Shown piece by piece: positions 6,644 to 15,543 of a stretch of 64,000 bases of DNA. Each line of letters starts with the position of its first letter. The stretch's first letter is position 1. The DNA is from Affinirhizobium lemnae. GTDB taxonomy: Bacteria; Pseudomonadota; Alphaproteobacteria; Rhizobiales; Rhizobiaceae. Location: NCBI RefSeq assembly GCF_022968395.1, contig NZ_JALJQZ010000016.1, positions 1 through 64,000 of the forward strand, read 5' to 3'. The notes beneath the pieces are model-generated. The model had not been told where the DNA came from. It ran no database searches and saw only the letters and a list, made by a program, of their open reading frames with translations. The position numbers were made by a program, and so were the translations under genes.

Positions 6644-8731
6644 TTAGCGGCCGGCCTGTTCCATGATTGGATCAGGAACGGTCGCTGCGAATAGCTCTTC
6701 CAAGCTCTTCCTCTTGCGCGGTGATTTGCCTTCGGCTTTCCGTTCGACGACCTCCCTAAGGCGACTAACCCGATCATTGTGCGCTTTTTCGATGTCGTTC
6801 TCTGAGACAGGTGTTGTGCGCTTTTCGGGAGCGGGCACAGCTGCCTTTGCAGGTTTCGGAGTGCCGCCGGCGCTGACCTTCTTGTTGGCCAAGGCGGAGG
6901 GATTTACAACGCGAGCGGGCGAGGTGGAGGGCACTGGCTCTTTCGGAGCCTCCTCCTGGACAGGCGCCCTCGGCTCCTCCGCTTTCGCCTCAGTCACAGG
7001 CTTTATCGCTTCCGCTTGTTCAACCTGTTCCTGGCCTGCATTGGCATAGGCTGGCGTGGTCGCTGGAACTGGTTTAGGTGGCAGGTAATCGACAGTTGGA
7101 ACGGTCGGTATGTGCGTCTGAGAATAGGCCTCCGCCTCCTTGAAGGGCTGCGTCTTAAAGAAGCGCAGCTTCTCTCCAAAGATTGGCCGCTGACCCTCCA
7201 CCAGCAAGATCATCTTGTTCTCGGGCATCTGGCGCACTTCCTGCGGCATCATCAGGTCCCGATCGCGAATTTGCTCGACCTTTGTTCGGCGCGGGAGGCC
7301 CATAAGCTCGATAGTGCGGGATTCAGACTGATATCGGATAGTTCTCTTGCCAAGCGCGCGGGAAGCATACTCTGCCGTGGCCTGGTCATTGGCACCAAGG
7401 ATGAGCTGATAGCCGCAGTTGCCAAGGAGCGAATGTCGCGACGTCTCACCATAGATCTCATCCAGGTTCTTCAGGTCCTGGATGATGAAGGCGAGCTTGA
7501 TCTTATAGCCGGCCACGTAGGGCAGCTTCGTCATGATCTCGTCCATGCGCTTCAGCTGGCGAAACTCATCCAGCAGAAAATAGACCGGCACGGAGTTGGG
7601 ATCATGCTCAAGGGTAAGTATGTCCATCACCTGTTGAACGAACAGCGTCAGCAGCGGCCTAAGAAGCGTGATGTCGGTGATGTTCGGGGCAAGGTAGATC
7701 GTGATAGGGCGACGCTTCATGGATCGAAGGTCCATGTCGGTCATGTTCGTTGCGGCCACAACGCGTTCGTTCTTGAACGGCCTCATCGCCTTCTGGATAT
7801 CAAGCAGTGCCGAGGCCGCGGCCCGATCCGAGAGAGACAGGTATGAATTGAAGCTCTCCATCGTGAACTTCGACAGGTACGGCTCCTTCTCCTTGATGTA
7901 CTTCATCAAGGCCTGCAGATCGGTCCCGCTGTTGAAGAAGGAGTTGATTTCGCCGAGGTTCCTGCGCCCTTTGTAGAAGGGGCTTTCGAGAACATAGCTG
8001 ATGGCGCCGGCGAGAACCTGTTGAGCTGTGGCCTGCCAAACGGAATTCTCGGATTCGGTGTTCTCCGGTACAAGAATGCTGGCGATATTTTGAATGTCAG
8101 TCGTGCGATTGCCTCGCTCCGGACGAACGAAATCCAAGGGATTATAGCTGTTGGTCGTCTCGGAACCCGGCGCGAACAAGAAGACCTGGCTGCCGTTGCG
8201 CTTCCGATAGCCGGCGGTTGCCTTGTAGACCTCGCCCTTCAGATCCGTGACGATCATAGAGCCTTCGTGCATGAGAGCGTTGGGGATGACGTAGCCCGCG
8301 CCCTTACCGGATCGCGTCGGGCCAATAATGAGGTGGTGGCGATCGTCATACGCGCGGAGGACGTTGCTCCCGATGCGGCCGAATATGTGACCTTTCTTGC
8401 CAAACCACTTCCCGCGCCGAAGGGTTGCAAGATCCTGAAAGGCCGCATCACCCAATGGATTGCTGGTAGGTTTGAGCCCAAGGTAAGCAATGAGGCCTGA
8501 TACGAGCAGCGCGGGCACTACGGAGCCGAGCGCGACTTTTTGTAGGGAAGGGGAGGAGCTATAGGCCCAGAACTGCTGAATTGGCGCGAATGGGTTTGAG
8601 GTAATTGTCGCCTCGAGGATCCTACCGTCACCGTAGAAGAGCTGAAGCCCCGCCCCGTACGCCAGCATCCAGACTGCAAATGCGATCAACAGGCAGAAGA
8701 ACAGATAGAAGGCCTGTAGCCCCTTACTCAT
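6644..8731 (-). CDS. virD4: Type IV coupling protein VirD4/TraG
   Basis: This 695-aa inner-membrane ATPase links the relaxosome to the secretion channel. Two N-terminal membrane segments (about 7-28 and 65-85) are followed by Walker A (GPTRSGKGAGYVIPNAL), a SMIVTDLKGEVY motif, NSYNPLDFV and Walker B (VYFLLDEFRQL), all typical of VirD4/TraG. The last ~140 aa form a Pro/Ala/Lys-rich extension beyond the core, probably cytoplasmic and perhaps used for substrate contact. Its start overlaps the virB11 stop by 4 bp, making it the last gene of the virB operon. Confidence 0.93.
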   Translation of the reverse strand: MSKGLQAFYLFFCLLIAFAVWMLAYGAGLQLFYGDGRILEATITSNPFAPIQQFWAYSSSPSLQKVALGSVVPALLVSGLIAYLGLKPTSNPLGDAAFQDLATLRRGKWFGKKGHIFGRIGSNVLRAYDDRHHLIIGPTRSGKGAGYVIPNALMHEGSMIVTDLKGEVYKATAGYRKRNGSQVFLFAPGSETTNSYNPLDFVRPERGNRTTDIQNIASILVPENTESENSVWQATAQQVLAGAISYVLESPFYKGRRNLGEINSFFNSGTDLQALMKYIKEKEPYLSKFTMESFNSYLSLSDRAAASALLDIQKAMRPFKNERVVAATNMTDMDLRSMKRRPITIYLAPNITDITLLRPLLTLFVQQVMDILTLEHDPNSVPVYFLLDEFRQLKRMDEIMTKLPYVAGYKIKLAFIIQDLKNLDEIYGETSRHSLLGNCGYQLILGANDQATAEYASRALGKRTIRYQSESRTIELMGLPRRTKVEQIRDRDLMMPQEVRQMPENKMILLVEGQRPIFGEKLRFFKTQPFKEAEAYSQTHIPTVPTVDYLPPKPVPATTPAYANAGQEQVEQAEAIKPVTEAKAEEPRAPVQEEAPKEPVPSTSPARVVNPSALANKKVSAGGTPKPAKAAVPAPEKRTTPVSENDIEKAHNDRVSRLREVVERKAEGKSPRKRKSLEELFAATVPDPIMEQAGR

Positions 8732-9750
8732 GATGCATCCCGTGCGAAGTAGATTTCGGAAACCCCGCGCTTGCCGCCTTCCCGCCTGAGCTGGATCACG
8801 ATCGGAATGACCATTTGGATGTAGGACATCAGATCCTGCTTGGAGTAGCCGGCGGACATGCCGGACTGTTGCATCATCATGGCGAGCTGTTCATAGGCGC
8901 CGAGCGGCGTATCGGCGTGTACTGTCGACATGCTGCCCGGGTGGCCTGTGTTGATGGCGCGAAGGAATGAAAATGCCTCAGCTCCACGAATCTCGCCAAC
9001 AAAGAGGCGATCCGGCCGCATTCGAAGCGCCGATTCAAGAAGGTTTTGAATCGTTACGTTTGCAGTGCCTTGCCCACCCTTGGAGGCGATCAGGTGGACC
9101 GCGTTCTTCTGTGGTGGGAATAGCTCACGAGTGTCTTCAAGCGTCAGGATCCGCTCATTCAGGTCTACAGAGTTCAGGCACGCGTTCAGAAAGGTGGTTT
9201 TGCCCGACGACGTGCCGCCACTGATCAGGATCGAAACCCGCTTCGTTATGGCCGTATGAATGAAGTCGTAGATCTTCTCCGCACGTAGAAAGGCGATCAG
9301 CTCCCGATCCACGTCGCTTAGGCCCCCGACAGCAACCGAGACTTTGTCGAGAGAGCCGTTGTCACGGTAGTCCTGCAGAGAGAAGTTCTGCACAACCTGC
9401 TTACGGATAGTGATCGACCCACCGTCAGGTGCTGCGGGCGGCAAGACGACCTGGATACGTTCGCCGGTCGGCAGTGCTGCGCTCAGGATCGGATTAGCGG
9501 CGTTGAGGAACTGCTTTGTCGCTGCGGCAACCCGCTCGCCAATGTTCTCGATCTCGCGTGCCGTCAGAGCCACGATTTCATGATGCTCCATGTGATCAGC
9601 ACCGAAGCGCTCAACATAGACTTGGCCTGGCCGGTTCACTGCAATCTCAACCACCTTCGGGTCATCGAGAAATTGCCTGATGGGCTCCAGAGACCGGTTC
9701 AGGAAATAATGAGGATCATGAGCGGTCGTGTTACCTACCATAACGTTCAC
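8728..9750 (-). CDS. virB11: VirB11 secretion ATPase
   Basis: This 340-aa hexameric traffic ATPase powers pilus assembly and DNA passage at the inner membrane. It shows Walker A (ISGGTSSGKTTFLNACL), an Asp box (ILTLEDTRELF), Walker B (RPDRLFVGEIRGAEAF) and the His box (HPGSMSTVHAD). Length fits VirB11 (about 340 aa). Its start lies inside the end of virB10 (20-bp overlap; a second Met at 9741 is an alternative). Confidence 0.95.
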   Translation of the reverse strand: MNVMVGNTTAHDPHYFLNRSLEPIRQFLDDPKVVEIAVNRPGQVYVERFGADHMEHHEIVALTAREIENIGERVAAATKQFLNAANPILSAALPTGERIQVVLPPAAPDGGSITIRKQVVQNFSLQDYRDNGSLDKVSVAVGGLSDVDRELIAFLRAEKIYDFIHTAITKRVSILISGGTSSGKTTFLNACLNSVDLNERILTLEDTRELFPPQKNAVHLIASKGGQGTANVTIQNLLESALRMRPDRLFVGEIRGAEAFSFLRAINTGHPGSMSTVHADTPLGAYEQLAMMMQQSGMSAGYSKQDLMSYIQMVIPIVIQLRREGGKRGVSEIYFARDAS

Positions 9751-10942
9751 GTTTGATCTCCTTCATCGCTTCCGTGACAGGATCGTCGTACATGGCGCTG
9801 AAATCGAGGTCCTGGCGAACATAGACAAAGATCCGCTCCCCTTGCGGTACGCTGATCGTTGGCGGGATCCTCAAGTTTTCGGCAAGGACCGTGTTCGCCA
9901 TGTCGCTGAAGGTCTGCGCGATCGTTTCTCGCGCCAATTCAGCACCTCTTTCGGCGTCATCGTTTCCGGAGCTGGAGTCGCTACCGTATCCGGTTAGATA
10001 GCTTGCACCGCCTCCGACGATCGACAGCAAGATTGATGCGCCAAAGCGCTCACGGAACTTGTTGTCGACATGACCCGTCAGGCCTGATCGCCCGAGGCTG
10101 TCCGTGCCGATGGAGTTCAAGCGCACCGACACGCCGTCATCCCGAATCAGCCTCGTCCACACAACAAAGACCCGCTTCTGCCCCCGCGTAACTTCGGACT
10201 GATATTCCCCGATCAGGCGTGTTCCTGTTGGGATCAGGACACGCCGCCCATCGAAGGAGTAGACATCCTTGGATGTGATGGCCCGGACCTGGCCCGGAAG
10301 GTCGCTGACGATCGCCGTTTCCAAGATGCCGGGGATCAGCGTGCCCTCTGGGATCATGGCGTCGATGCGCTCAATCTGCCGGGCTTTGGCGGAACGATCA
10401 CCGATCGCACTCGCTGAGGACAGGTACTGGCTGTTGCGATCCTCGCCAGCGACGGTCAAAGGCGTGCCGCTGTTCGAGCCATCGAGCGTACCATTCGCGG
10501 ATCCTCCCAGGTTCTGGTCAAGCGTGATTAGCTTTGACCGAAATCGCTCCGGAAACACCTCTTCGGCGGGCGGGGGGGCGCTCGCCGGTTGAGCGACTTC
10601 GGGCGGGGGAGGCACGTTGAATTCAGTGACGTCCACCGGCGGAGCTGGCGGCGGAGGAGGCGGAGGTGGAAGTTCCAAGACAGGCTGTTCGGGTGGTGGG
10701 GGAGTGGGTTCTCCATCGCGCACGAAACCGGGCGGCCGGAAGGTCGTGGTACGGAACTCCTCCTCACTTTGCGGGCTTTCAGGCGGGCTTTCTCCGGACG
10801 TGGCGAGCACCAGGTACGCGGCGAAGACGCCAGCCAGCAAAAGGGCGGCCATGCCGACCGTTTGATTGCGCTTCACGTTTCGATTGCTGATTTCGGCCTC
10901 GTCGGCCGCCGCCATTGCGTCGAGTTCAGGGCTGCGCTTCAT
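9731..10942 (-). CDS. virB10: VirB10 channel scaffold protein
   Basis: VirB10 spans both membranes and senses ATP use by VirB4/B11/D4. The 403-aa protein has a cytoplasmic N-terminus, one membrane helix (VGMAALLLAGVFAAYLVLA, about 29-47), a strongly Pro-rich periplasmic linker (about 80-125) and the C-terminal TrbI/VirB10 barrel domain, with PEGTLIPGILETAIVSDLPG and VLIPTGTRLIGEY. The run of prolines in the linker is longer than in many homologues. Its start overlaps the virB9 stop by one base. Confidence 0.94.
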   Translation of the reverse strand: MKRSPELDAMAAADEAEISNRNVKRNQTVGMAALLLAGVFAAYLVLATSGESPPESPQSEEEFRTTTFRPPGFVRDGEPTPPPPEQPVLELPPPPPPPPAPPVDVTEFNVPPPPEVAQPASAPPPAEEVFPERFRSKLITLDQNLGGSANGTLDGSNSGTPLTVAGEDRNSQYLSSASAIGDRSAKARQIERIDAMIPEGTLIPGILETAIVSDLPGQVRAITSKDVYSFDGRRVLIPTGTRLIGEYQSEVTRGQKRVFVVWTRLIRDDGVSVRLNSIGTDSLGRSGLTGHVDNKFRERFGASILLSIVGGGASYLTGYGSDSSSGNDDAERGAELARETIAQTFSDMANTVLAENLRIPPTISVPQGERIFVYVRQDLDFSAMYDDPVTEAMKEIKRERYGR

Positions 10943-11754
10943 TAGTTGCCGCTCCTCCTGCGTTTGCTGGCATCAGGATCCGGTTTCGGAGCCATGATGT
11001 CAGGATCAGGTGCTGCAAAGTCCGGCTTGCGGAGGTTGAAAATGCACGTCCACTGGTTTCCGTCCCGGAGCGTGTATTGCGTGGCTACGCCGTCAACGAC
11101 GATGTATTCGCCTTCCTTGCGGAAGTTTCGCAGGGTCTCGGAGAAGTCGGATTGAACGGCAAAAATGGCAGGCACGGTCCCTCGGCCGAACTTGAAAAAG
11201 GTCTTCTTTCCGTCATCGAAGACCATTGTCGGCTTCAGCGCCGCGTCGCCCGAGAAAGAGTAGTCAATATTGACGTTCGCTTTGTCGATGCTCGAAATGT
11301 TCGGGTTAGCTGCCCGAAACTCAGCCTCCTTCCGCAGAGACTCGTTCAGGTTCTTCTCCGGATAAACGAAGCGAATGCCGAAGACCTTTTTCCCTGCTTC
11401 CGGTGCATAGTCATTGAGCTCAAGGAAGTAGATCCTCTTTGAGGTCACCACGTTCATGTTTGTGGAAACGTCCTTGGCTATCGGCTTGACGAAAAGGATG
11501 TTGCCCTTTTCGGACGGGGCAACCTGCCAACTGTCGGTGTCGCCAAGCGAGATCGTCTCAAACTTCTCATCTTCGTCGAAGATGATCATCGTCGAGATGC
11601 CGTAGGTCGCAGACACCTTCACGACGTTGTTCGGCTGATAGACAACACTGGTCACACGCGCATCCAGACTGCCAGGGCGGGGCTGTTGCGCCGCATAGGC
11701 GTGAGTCATCGTGAGAGCGGCGATCGACGCCGCCAGTAGGAAGCCATATTTCAC
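10942..11754 (-). CDS. virB9: VirB9 outer-membrane core-complex protein
   Basis: This 270-aa protein has a signal peptide (MKYGFLLAASIAALTMTHAYA) and the two CagX/VirB9 beta domains; a YSFSGDAALKPTMVFDDGKK segment introduces the C-terminal domain that binds VirB7 and VirB10. It contributes to the outer-membrane ring of the secretion channel. The gene lies between virB8 and virB10 with 4-bp and 1-bp overlaps. Confidence 0.94.
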   Translation of the reverse strand: MKYGFLLAASIAALTMTHAYAAQQPRPGSLDARVTSVVYQPNNVVKVSATYGISTMIIFDEDEKFETISLGDTDSWQVAPSEKGNILFVKPIAKDVSTNMNVVTSKRIYFLELNDYAPEAGKKVFGIRFVYPEKNLNESLRKEAEFRAANPNISSIDKANVNIDYSFSGDAALKPTMVFDDGKKTFFKFGRGTVPAIFAVQSDFSETLRNFRKEGEYIVVDGVATQYTLRDGNQWTCIFNLRKPDFAAPDPDIMAPKPDPDASKRRRSGN

Positions 11755-12443
11755 TGCTGGCCTCCCGAGGTCACCGTTTCCTGATCACGGCGGTAGTCAT
11801 AAACCTGGAAGCCCAACGGGTTTTCGAAGCGCCATTCGTTGCGCTCAGGCGTATCCGTGTAGCGATAACGAACGATAGAGATGAAATGGCGCGTGATGAC
11901 GTCTGAATCAGAGCGCTCATGCGTCGAGAACCGGACGAGCGCCGTTGTCGTGTTGGGGAAGGTGACAGACTTTATGTCGACGGTGATCGACTTGTTTTTG
12001 CCGAGCCGGCGAGCTGGATTGTCAGGGTTCGCGGCACTCCATTGGGCCTGGAGGTCGCGCGCTGCGTCGCCGGTGGAGAGCAAAGCTGCAATTCCAAAGT
12101 TCTGCTCGATGGCAAAAGGATCATAGCCCTCGCGGGATCGAATGTAACGGACGACATTCGCCTGAGTGACCGCTTGCTGATCGGTGATGTTCGATGTTCG
12201 AGTCAGCCCTGTCTTGACCTCAATGTAGCCAGTGTTCTTGTCGACCTCGACAATGTACGGCTCGAAGCTCTTGAGGGGCACGAGCATCACCAATGCGGAG
12301 AGCGACAGGATCGTGATGCCGCCGAAGATCAGCGTAATCAGCCAAGCGAACGCCTTGGACCGTTTGGCCTTTTTGACGATCTCTTGTTCCCAACGGTCCC
12401 CATCCTGAAAATAGCTCCGGAGAGCATCGTTATTCTCTGCCAT
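11751..12443 (-). CDS. virB8: VirB8 inner-membrane assembly factor
   Basis: This 230-aa bitopic protein has one N-terminal membrane helix (AFAWLITLIFGGITILSLSA, about 32-51) and a periplasmic VirB8/NTF2-like domain. Conserved features include PYIVEVDKNTG and VVRYIRSREGYD. VirB8 nucleates the inner-membrane complex and contacts VirB9, VirB10 and the substrate. It follows virB6 after a 33-bp gap, enough for its own ribosome-binding site. Confidence 0.92.
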   Translation of the reverse strand: MAENNDALRSYFQDGDRWEQEIVKKAKRSKAFAWLITLIFGGITILSLSALVMLVPLKSFEPYIVEVDKNTGYIEVKTGLTRTSNITDQQAVTQANVVRYIRSREGYDPFAIEQNFGIAALLSTGDAARDLQAQWSAANPDNPARRLGKNKSITVDIKSVTFPNTTTALVRFSTHERSDSDVITRHFISIVRYRYTDTPERNEWRFENPLGFQVYDYRRDQETVTSGGQQ

Positions 12444-12476
12444 GTATCCTAGCCCTTAATTCCCGCCACCAGTTGC

Positions 12477-13505
12477 CTAGTTGGGCAGACTGTTGTTGGT
12501 AATTCTGTTTTGCATCGCTTCTGCTGCACCGGCGTTTTGGATGTTTTCCCTCATGCCGGCATGGGTTCTGGCGCGTGCGGCCATTCCTAATTCTCCAGCC
12601 CTCCCGGCTACAGAACGTGTCGCGGTCAAAGCTCGTGCCGGCAGCGCAACACCGGTAGCGTAGCCAACCGATCGAGCGATCTGCCCAACGCCCGTTGCCA
12701 CGCCCCCGGTAATTCCCTGGGCGAGAGTTTGAATGTTGAAGAGGACAAAAGCGCCAGCCGCACAGATCAGGACGAAAGCCGAGATATCGTCTAGCTGGAT
12801 CTCGTTCGCGGATGCTGCCGCTGCGACCTTCTGCAATTCAGCGTCCATGGTCGTGATGAGAAAGGCGGCGACCACGTAAACGAAGAGCGGAATGATCGCG
12901 TACGTCAAAACCTGCTGGAACCAAGCCATTCCGTACTGGCGTGTGGAATCAAACAATAGGCAGGCGATAAAGATCGGTGCAGTGCCAAGCAGCACCCACA
13001 TCATCACTTTTGCAAGCACGAGGATGGCAAGCGCAACGGCAATGAACAGCCCAACCGCCAGCATGATCAGGAACCCTACGAGGCCCGGTAGAATGGCGAA
13101 GTAGCCTGACTGCTCCGCGAATGCTGCTGCTGCCTCATTCGCCGTCTCCCAAATCATGGAGAGGCCGTCTGTCGGCTCAGTTATCCCGGTACTGCTAGCC
13201 GTCAGGAGCGCCCGCCCCACGTCTTCCGGCGTGTTGTTCAGCCAGTCGTAAAAGAAGAGTTGGAAGTTGCCCCACTGATCAATGAAGGCGACGATAAGCA
13301 TCATCCGCACGACCCGGCCGACGATCTCACCGACGCTCACTCGCGCGGTCCCCATGACGAGTTGAAGTCCGTAATAGGCGACGTAGGCAATAAGCATGAT
13401 CGTCAGCAAAGGCATGATTTCGTCGCCAACGACCTCATAAGCCCGTTGGGAGAAATTCCGCCCTGCATCTTCAAGAGCCTCAAGCAGGCCGCCTAGAAAG
13501 TTCAT
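12477..13505 (-). CDS. virB6: VirB6 polytopic inner-membrane protein
   Basis: VirB6/TrbL is the multi-spanning channel component that passes DNA through the inner membrane. Several membrane helices are visible, including IMPLLTIMLIAYVAYYGLQL and VGFLIMLAVGLFIAVALAIL. I place the start at the ATG at 13505 (protein MNFLGGLLEALED..., 342 aa), because an upstream-extended frame would run into the lipoprotein gene, whose stop is at 13510. The C-terminal ~60 aa are Ala/Arg-rich and soluble. Confidence 0.9.
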   Translation of the reverse strand: MNFLGGLLEALEDAGRNFSQRAYEVVGDEIMPLLTIMLIAYVAYYGLQLVMGTARVSVGEIVGRVVRMMLIVAFIDQWGNFQLFFYDWLNNTPEDVGRALLTASSTGITEPTDGLSMIWETANEAAAAFAEQSGYFAILPGLVGFLIMLAVGLFIAVALAILVLAKVMMWVLLGTAPIFIACLLFDSTRQYGMAWFQQVLTYAIIPLFVYVVAAFLITTMDAELQKVAAAASANEIQLDDISAFVLICAAGAFVLFNIQTLAQGITGGVATGVGQIARSVGYATGVALPARALTATRSVAGRAGELGMAARARTHAGMRENIQNAGAAEAMQNRITNNSLPN

Positions 13506-13509
13506 GGGG

Positions 13510-13746
13510 TCACTGCTCTCCGCTTGCAGCGAAAGCGTCGATCGCCGCCAGCGCTTCCGATGGGTTGCCATTCACGCTGGTCATTGGGCCACATTCCTGT
13601 CGCGGATCCTCGGCGTAGGATGTGAGGTTTGCCGGCCTCTTGCATGGTGCAGTCTTCTCTTTCGGAGCACCGGCGCAGCCAGTTACGCCGGCGGCAACCA
13701 GAACGGAGAGGAGCACAAAGCCTTTCACTCGAAATGTCTTAGTCAC
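13510..13746 (-). CDS. virB7: Small T4SS lipoprotein (VirB7-like)
   Basis: This 78-aa precursor has a lipoprotein signal peptide ending in the lipobox VTGC, giving a mature peptide of about 55 aa with two further cysteines (APCKRPAN, RQECGP). VirB7 is a tiny lipoprotein that stabilises VirB9; in many alphaproteobacterial operons the equivalent gene lies between virB5 and virB6, as here. An entry-exclusion (EexN-type) lipoprotein is possible at this position, but the cysteine pattern does not look like EexN. Its start overlaps the virB5 stop. Confidence 0.65.
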   Translation of the reverse strand: MTKTFRVKGFVLLSVLVAAGVTGCAGAPKEKTAPCKRPANLTSYAEDPRQECGPMTSVNGNPSEALAAIDAFAASGEQ

Positions 13747-14437
13747 CGTAGGTCAGCGCCTTCTTGGTATTGGAGATGTCGACAAGGCGGCGCTGGTTTT
13801 GAGCCTGCAGGGAGCCGACCGCCCCATTCATCACGCCAATCATTTCGTTGATCGTCAGGCCGGTTTGAACCTGCAGCTGCGTGTTCTGATCGATGGACCC
13901 TTTGATGTCTTCGGCCTGGCCGATCTGCTGACCTGCCTGCTGGAATGCCTGTGTTCGCGACTGAACGGCCTGTTGCGAGCCGGTGACTAGGGCAGCGACT
14001 CCAAGGACGGTCTTCATCATCTCTTCGTAGGACTTGTCGCCGGAGAACGTGCTGTCCGCCTTGCCAGACAAGTTCTTTACTAGCTGAAGGCCGTTGATGA
14101 AGGTGGTGGCAATCTGGCCGATGTCACCGCCCATGCTGCCGAAGTTCGGGACTCCGCCCTGCATGAGGCTGTCGAGTGACGGCATCTGAGAAACGCTGAA
14201 CCCTTGACCAACGGCGAGGTTCTGCATGGGATTTGAAACGCTCCCGCGATCCCCCGTGACGGCTTTAAGCGTCTCTTCTACCGTCTTCAGAACCTCCTTG
14301 TTCGTATCCAGGATCTGATCGGTCGTCTGAGAGGTTTCCGTTGCAATCTTCAGGTTGGCGCTGTCGATCACGGGAACCTGTGCAAGTGCGGTAGACGCCA
14401 TCGCTAGCGAAAACGCAGTCAGAAATGCTCTTTTCAT
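13739..14437 (-). CDS. virB5: VirB5 minor pilin
   Basis: This 232-aa secreted protein has a signal peptide (MKRAFLTAFSLAMASTALAQ) and a long helical body rich in Gln and Ala, as in the VirB5 family, which sits at the pilus tip and helps recipient contact. I chose the Met at 14437 because an AGGAGAAC sequence precedes it at good distance; a longer frame starts six codons upstream. It follows the second lytic transglycosylase gene and precedes the lipoprotein gene. Confidence 0.88.
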   Translation of the reverse strand: MKRAFLTAFSLAMASTALAQVPVIDSANLKIATETSQTTDQILDTNKEVLKTVEETLKAVTGDRGSVSNPMQNLAVGQGFSVSQMPSLDSLMQGGVPNFGSMGGDIGQIATTFINGLQLVKNLSGKADSTFSGDKSYEEMMKTVLGVAALVTGSQQAVQSRTQAFQQAGQQIGQAEDIKGSIDQNTQLQVQTGLTINEMIGVMNGAVGSLQAQNQRRLVDISNTKKALTYGD

Positions 14438-14451
14438 GGCCGTTCTCCTTG

Positions 14452-15543
14452 TCATTCGGCGCTCAACATCAGCTTCATGTCAGCCTCTGGTTCGAGTTTT
14501 CGAACGCAGGCCTGTTCCTCCGGATTCCACTCAAGCTGCAGTTCCTTGTCGCAGAGGTCAGCTACCTCGCGATCGTCTTCCTTCTCGTCTCGCTTGTAGT
14601 CGCTGGACCGCGAAGACCCCGAGAGCCCGCCCAGATCGAGTGCATTTTGAGAATTCATAAGCTCCGCCATCGTTGTTCCGAGGCGGATGACCTGGTTCAT
14701 CATCTCGAGGTTCGCATTGCGTGCGCCAGAATTGTGGTCCCAGCTGTCTTGGATCGTGCCGCTTTCCATCTGGCCGAGTTGCTGAAGCCATGACGCGACG
14801 TTCCCGCTGTTTTCGGAAATCGACTGGCTGGTTGCCATTGAGTTGATCGTTGCGTCTCTCGCACCTGAAAAGCCCGACGTGCCTCCGCCGAAGTTTTCGG
14901 GGATGTTCGACACATCGGACCCTCCGAACTGGGGCATCCACTTGCCTTTGATCGCGGCTACATACCCCTGCGTTTCCTTGAACGGAGGGATGCCGCCATA
15001 CTTTCGAACGTTGCCTGGCCCCGCGTTGTATGCGGCAAGGGCGAGGTTGGTATTGCCGTTGAAGGTACGGAGCTGCTGCTTCAGGTAGCGTGCGCCGCCG
15101 CGGAGGTTATCCTCGATGTCGTGAGGGTTCACGCCAAGATCCTTGGCTGTGCCCGGCATCAGCTGCGACAAGCCCATGGCGCCGACAGGCGACTTTGCGC
15201 AGGGATTGAACCGGCTCTCCTGGTAGACGAGAGACATGAAGAGGGTTTCGTCTACCCCTTCCTCACGCGCCACTCGCTTCACGAGCCCGACAATCTCCGG
15301 ATTGGCTTGTGCTGCCGAGGGGGCGTCACCTCCGCGCCCCGGCCGGTACATCGAGCAGGTGACGCTCTTGCTCACGGAGTGCCGGCGACTGTCTGTTTCT
15401 TCGATCTGCTTCGTCGTTTCATTGCGCACCGCATCTGTTGAAGTGAGGGCGCCATCCGTAACAGGAACCTGCGAGGAGGCGGGGGGCGCTGTTCCCCAAG
15501 CCAAGGCTGCAACCAGCAGCGTTAGAGTCCGACTGTTCCTCAT
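14452..15543 (-). CDS. Second lytic transglycosylase (SLT domain)
   Basis: This 363-aa exported enzyme cleaves peptidoglycan to make room for the channel. A signal peptide ([20 protein letters not shown]) is followed by an SLT goose-type lysozyme fold: [21 protein letters not shown] contains the catalytic Glu, then [15 protein letters not shown] and [18 protein letters not shown]. After the domain (about residue 205) comes a ~155-aa extension ending in a cysteine-containing, acidic tail. The start at 15543 overlaps the virB4 stop. It is the second transglycosylase in this operon (the first is virB1 at 18660-19634) and sits between virB4 and virB5, which is unusual. Confidence 0.88.
   Translation of the reverse strand: MRNSRTLTLLVAALAWGTAPPASSQVPVTDGALTSTDAVRNETTKQIEETDSRRHSVSKSVTCSMYRPGRGGDAPSAAQANPEIVGLVKRVAREEGVDETLFMSLVYQESRFNPCAKSPVGAMGLSQLMPGTAKDLGVNPHDIEDNLRGGARYLKQQLRTFNGNTNLALAAYNAGPGNVRKYGGIPPFKETQGYVAAIKGKWMPQFGGSDVSNIPENFGGGTSGFSGARDATINSMATSQSISENSGNVASWLQQLGQMESGTIQDSWDHNSGARNANLEMMNQVIRLGTTMAELMNSQNALDLGGLSGSSRSSDYKRDEKEDDREVADLCDKELQLEWNPEEQACVRKLEPEADMKLMLSAE

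Noticed and set aside
7016..7846. Plus-strand frame of 276 codons opposite virD4
   Set aside because: The opposite strand encodes virD4 with all motifs intact; the plus frame has no family-like content.
13510..13746. Entry-exclusion lipoprotein EexN
   Set aside because: The position would fit, but the mature peptide has a different cysteine and proline pattern; VirB7-like is the better reading.
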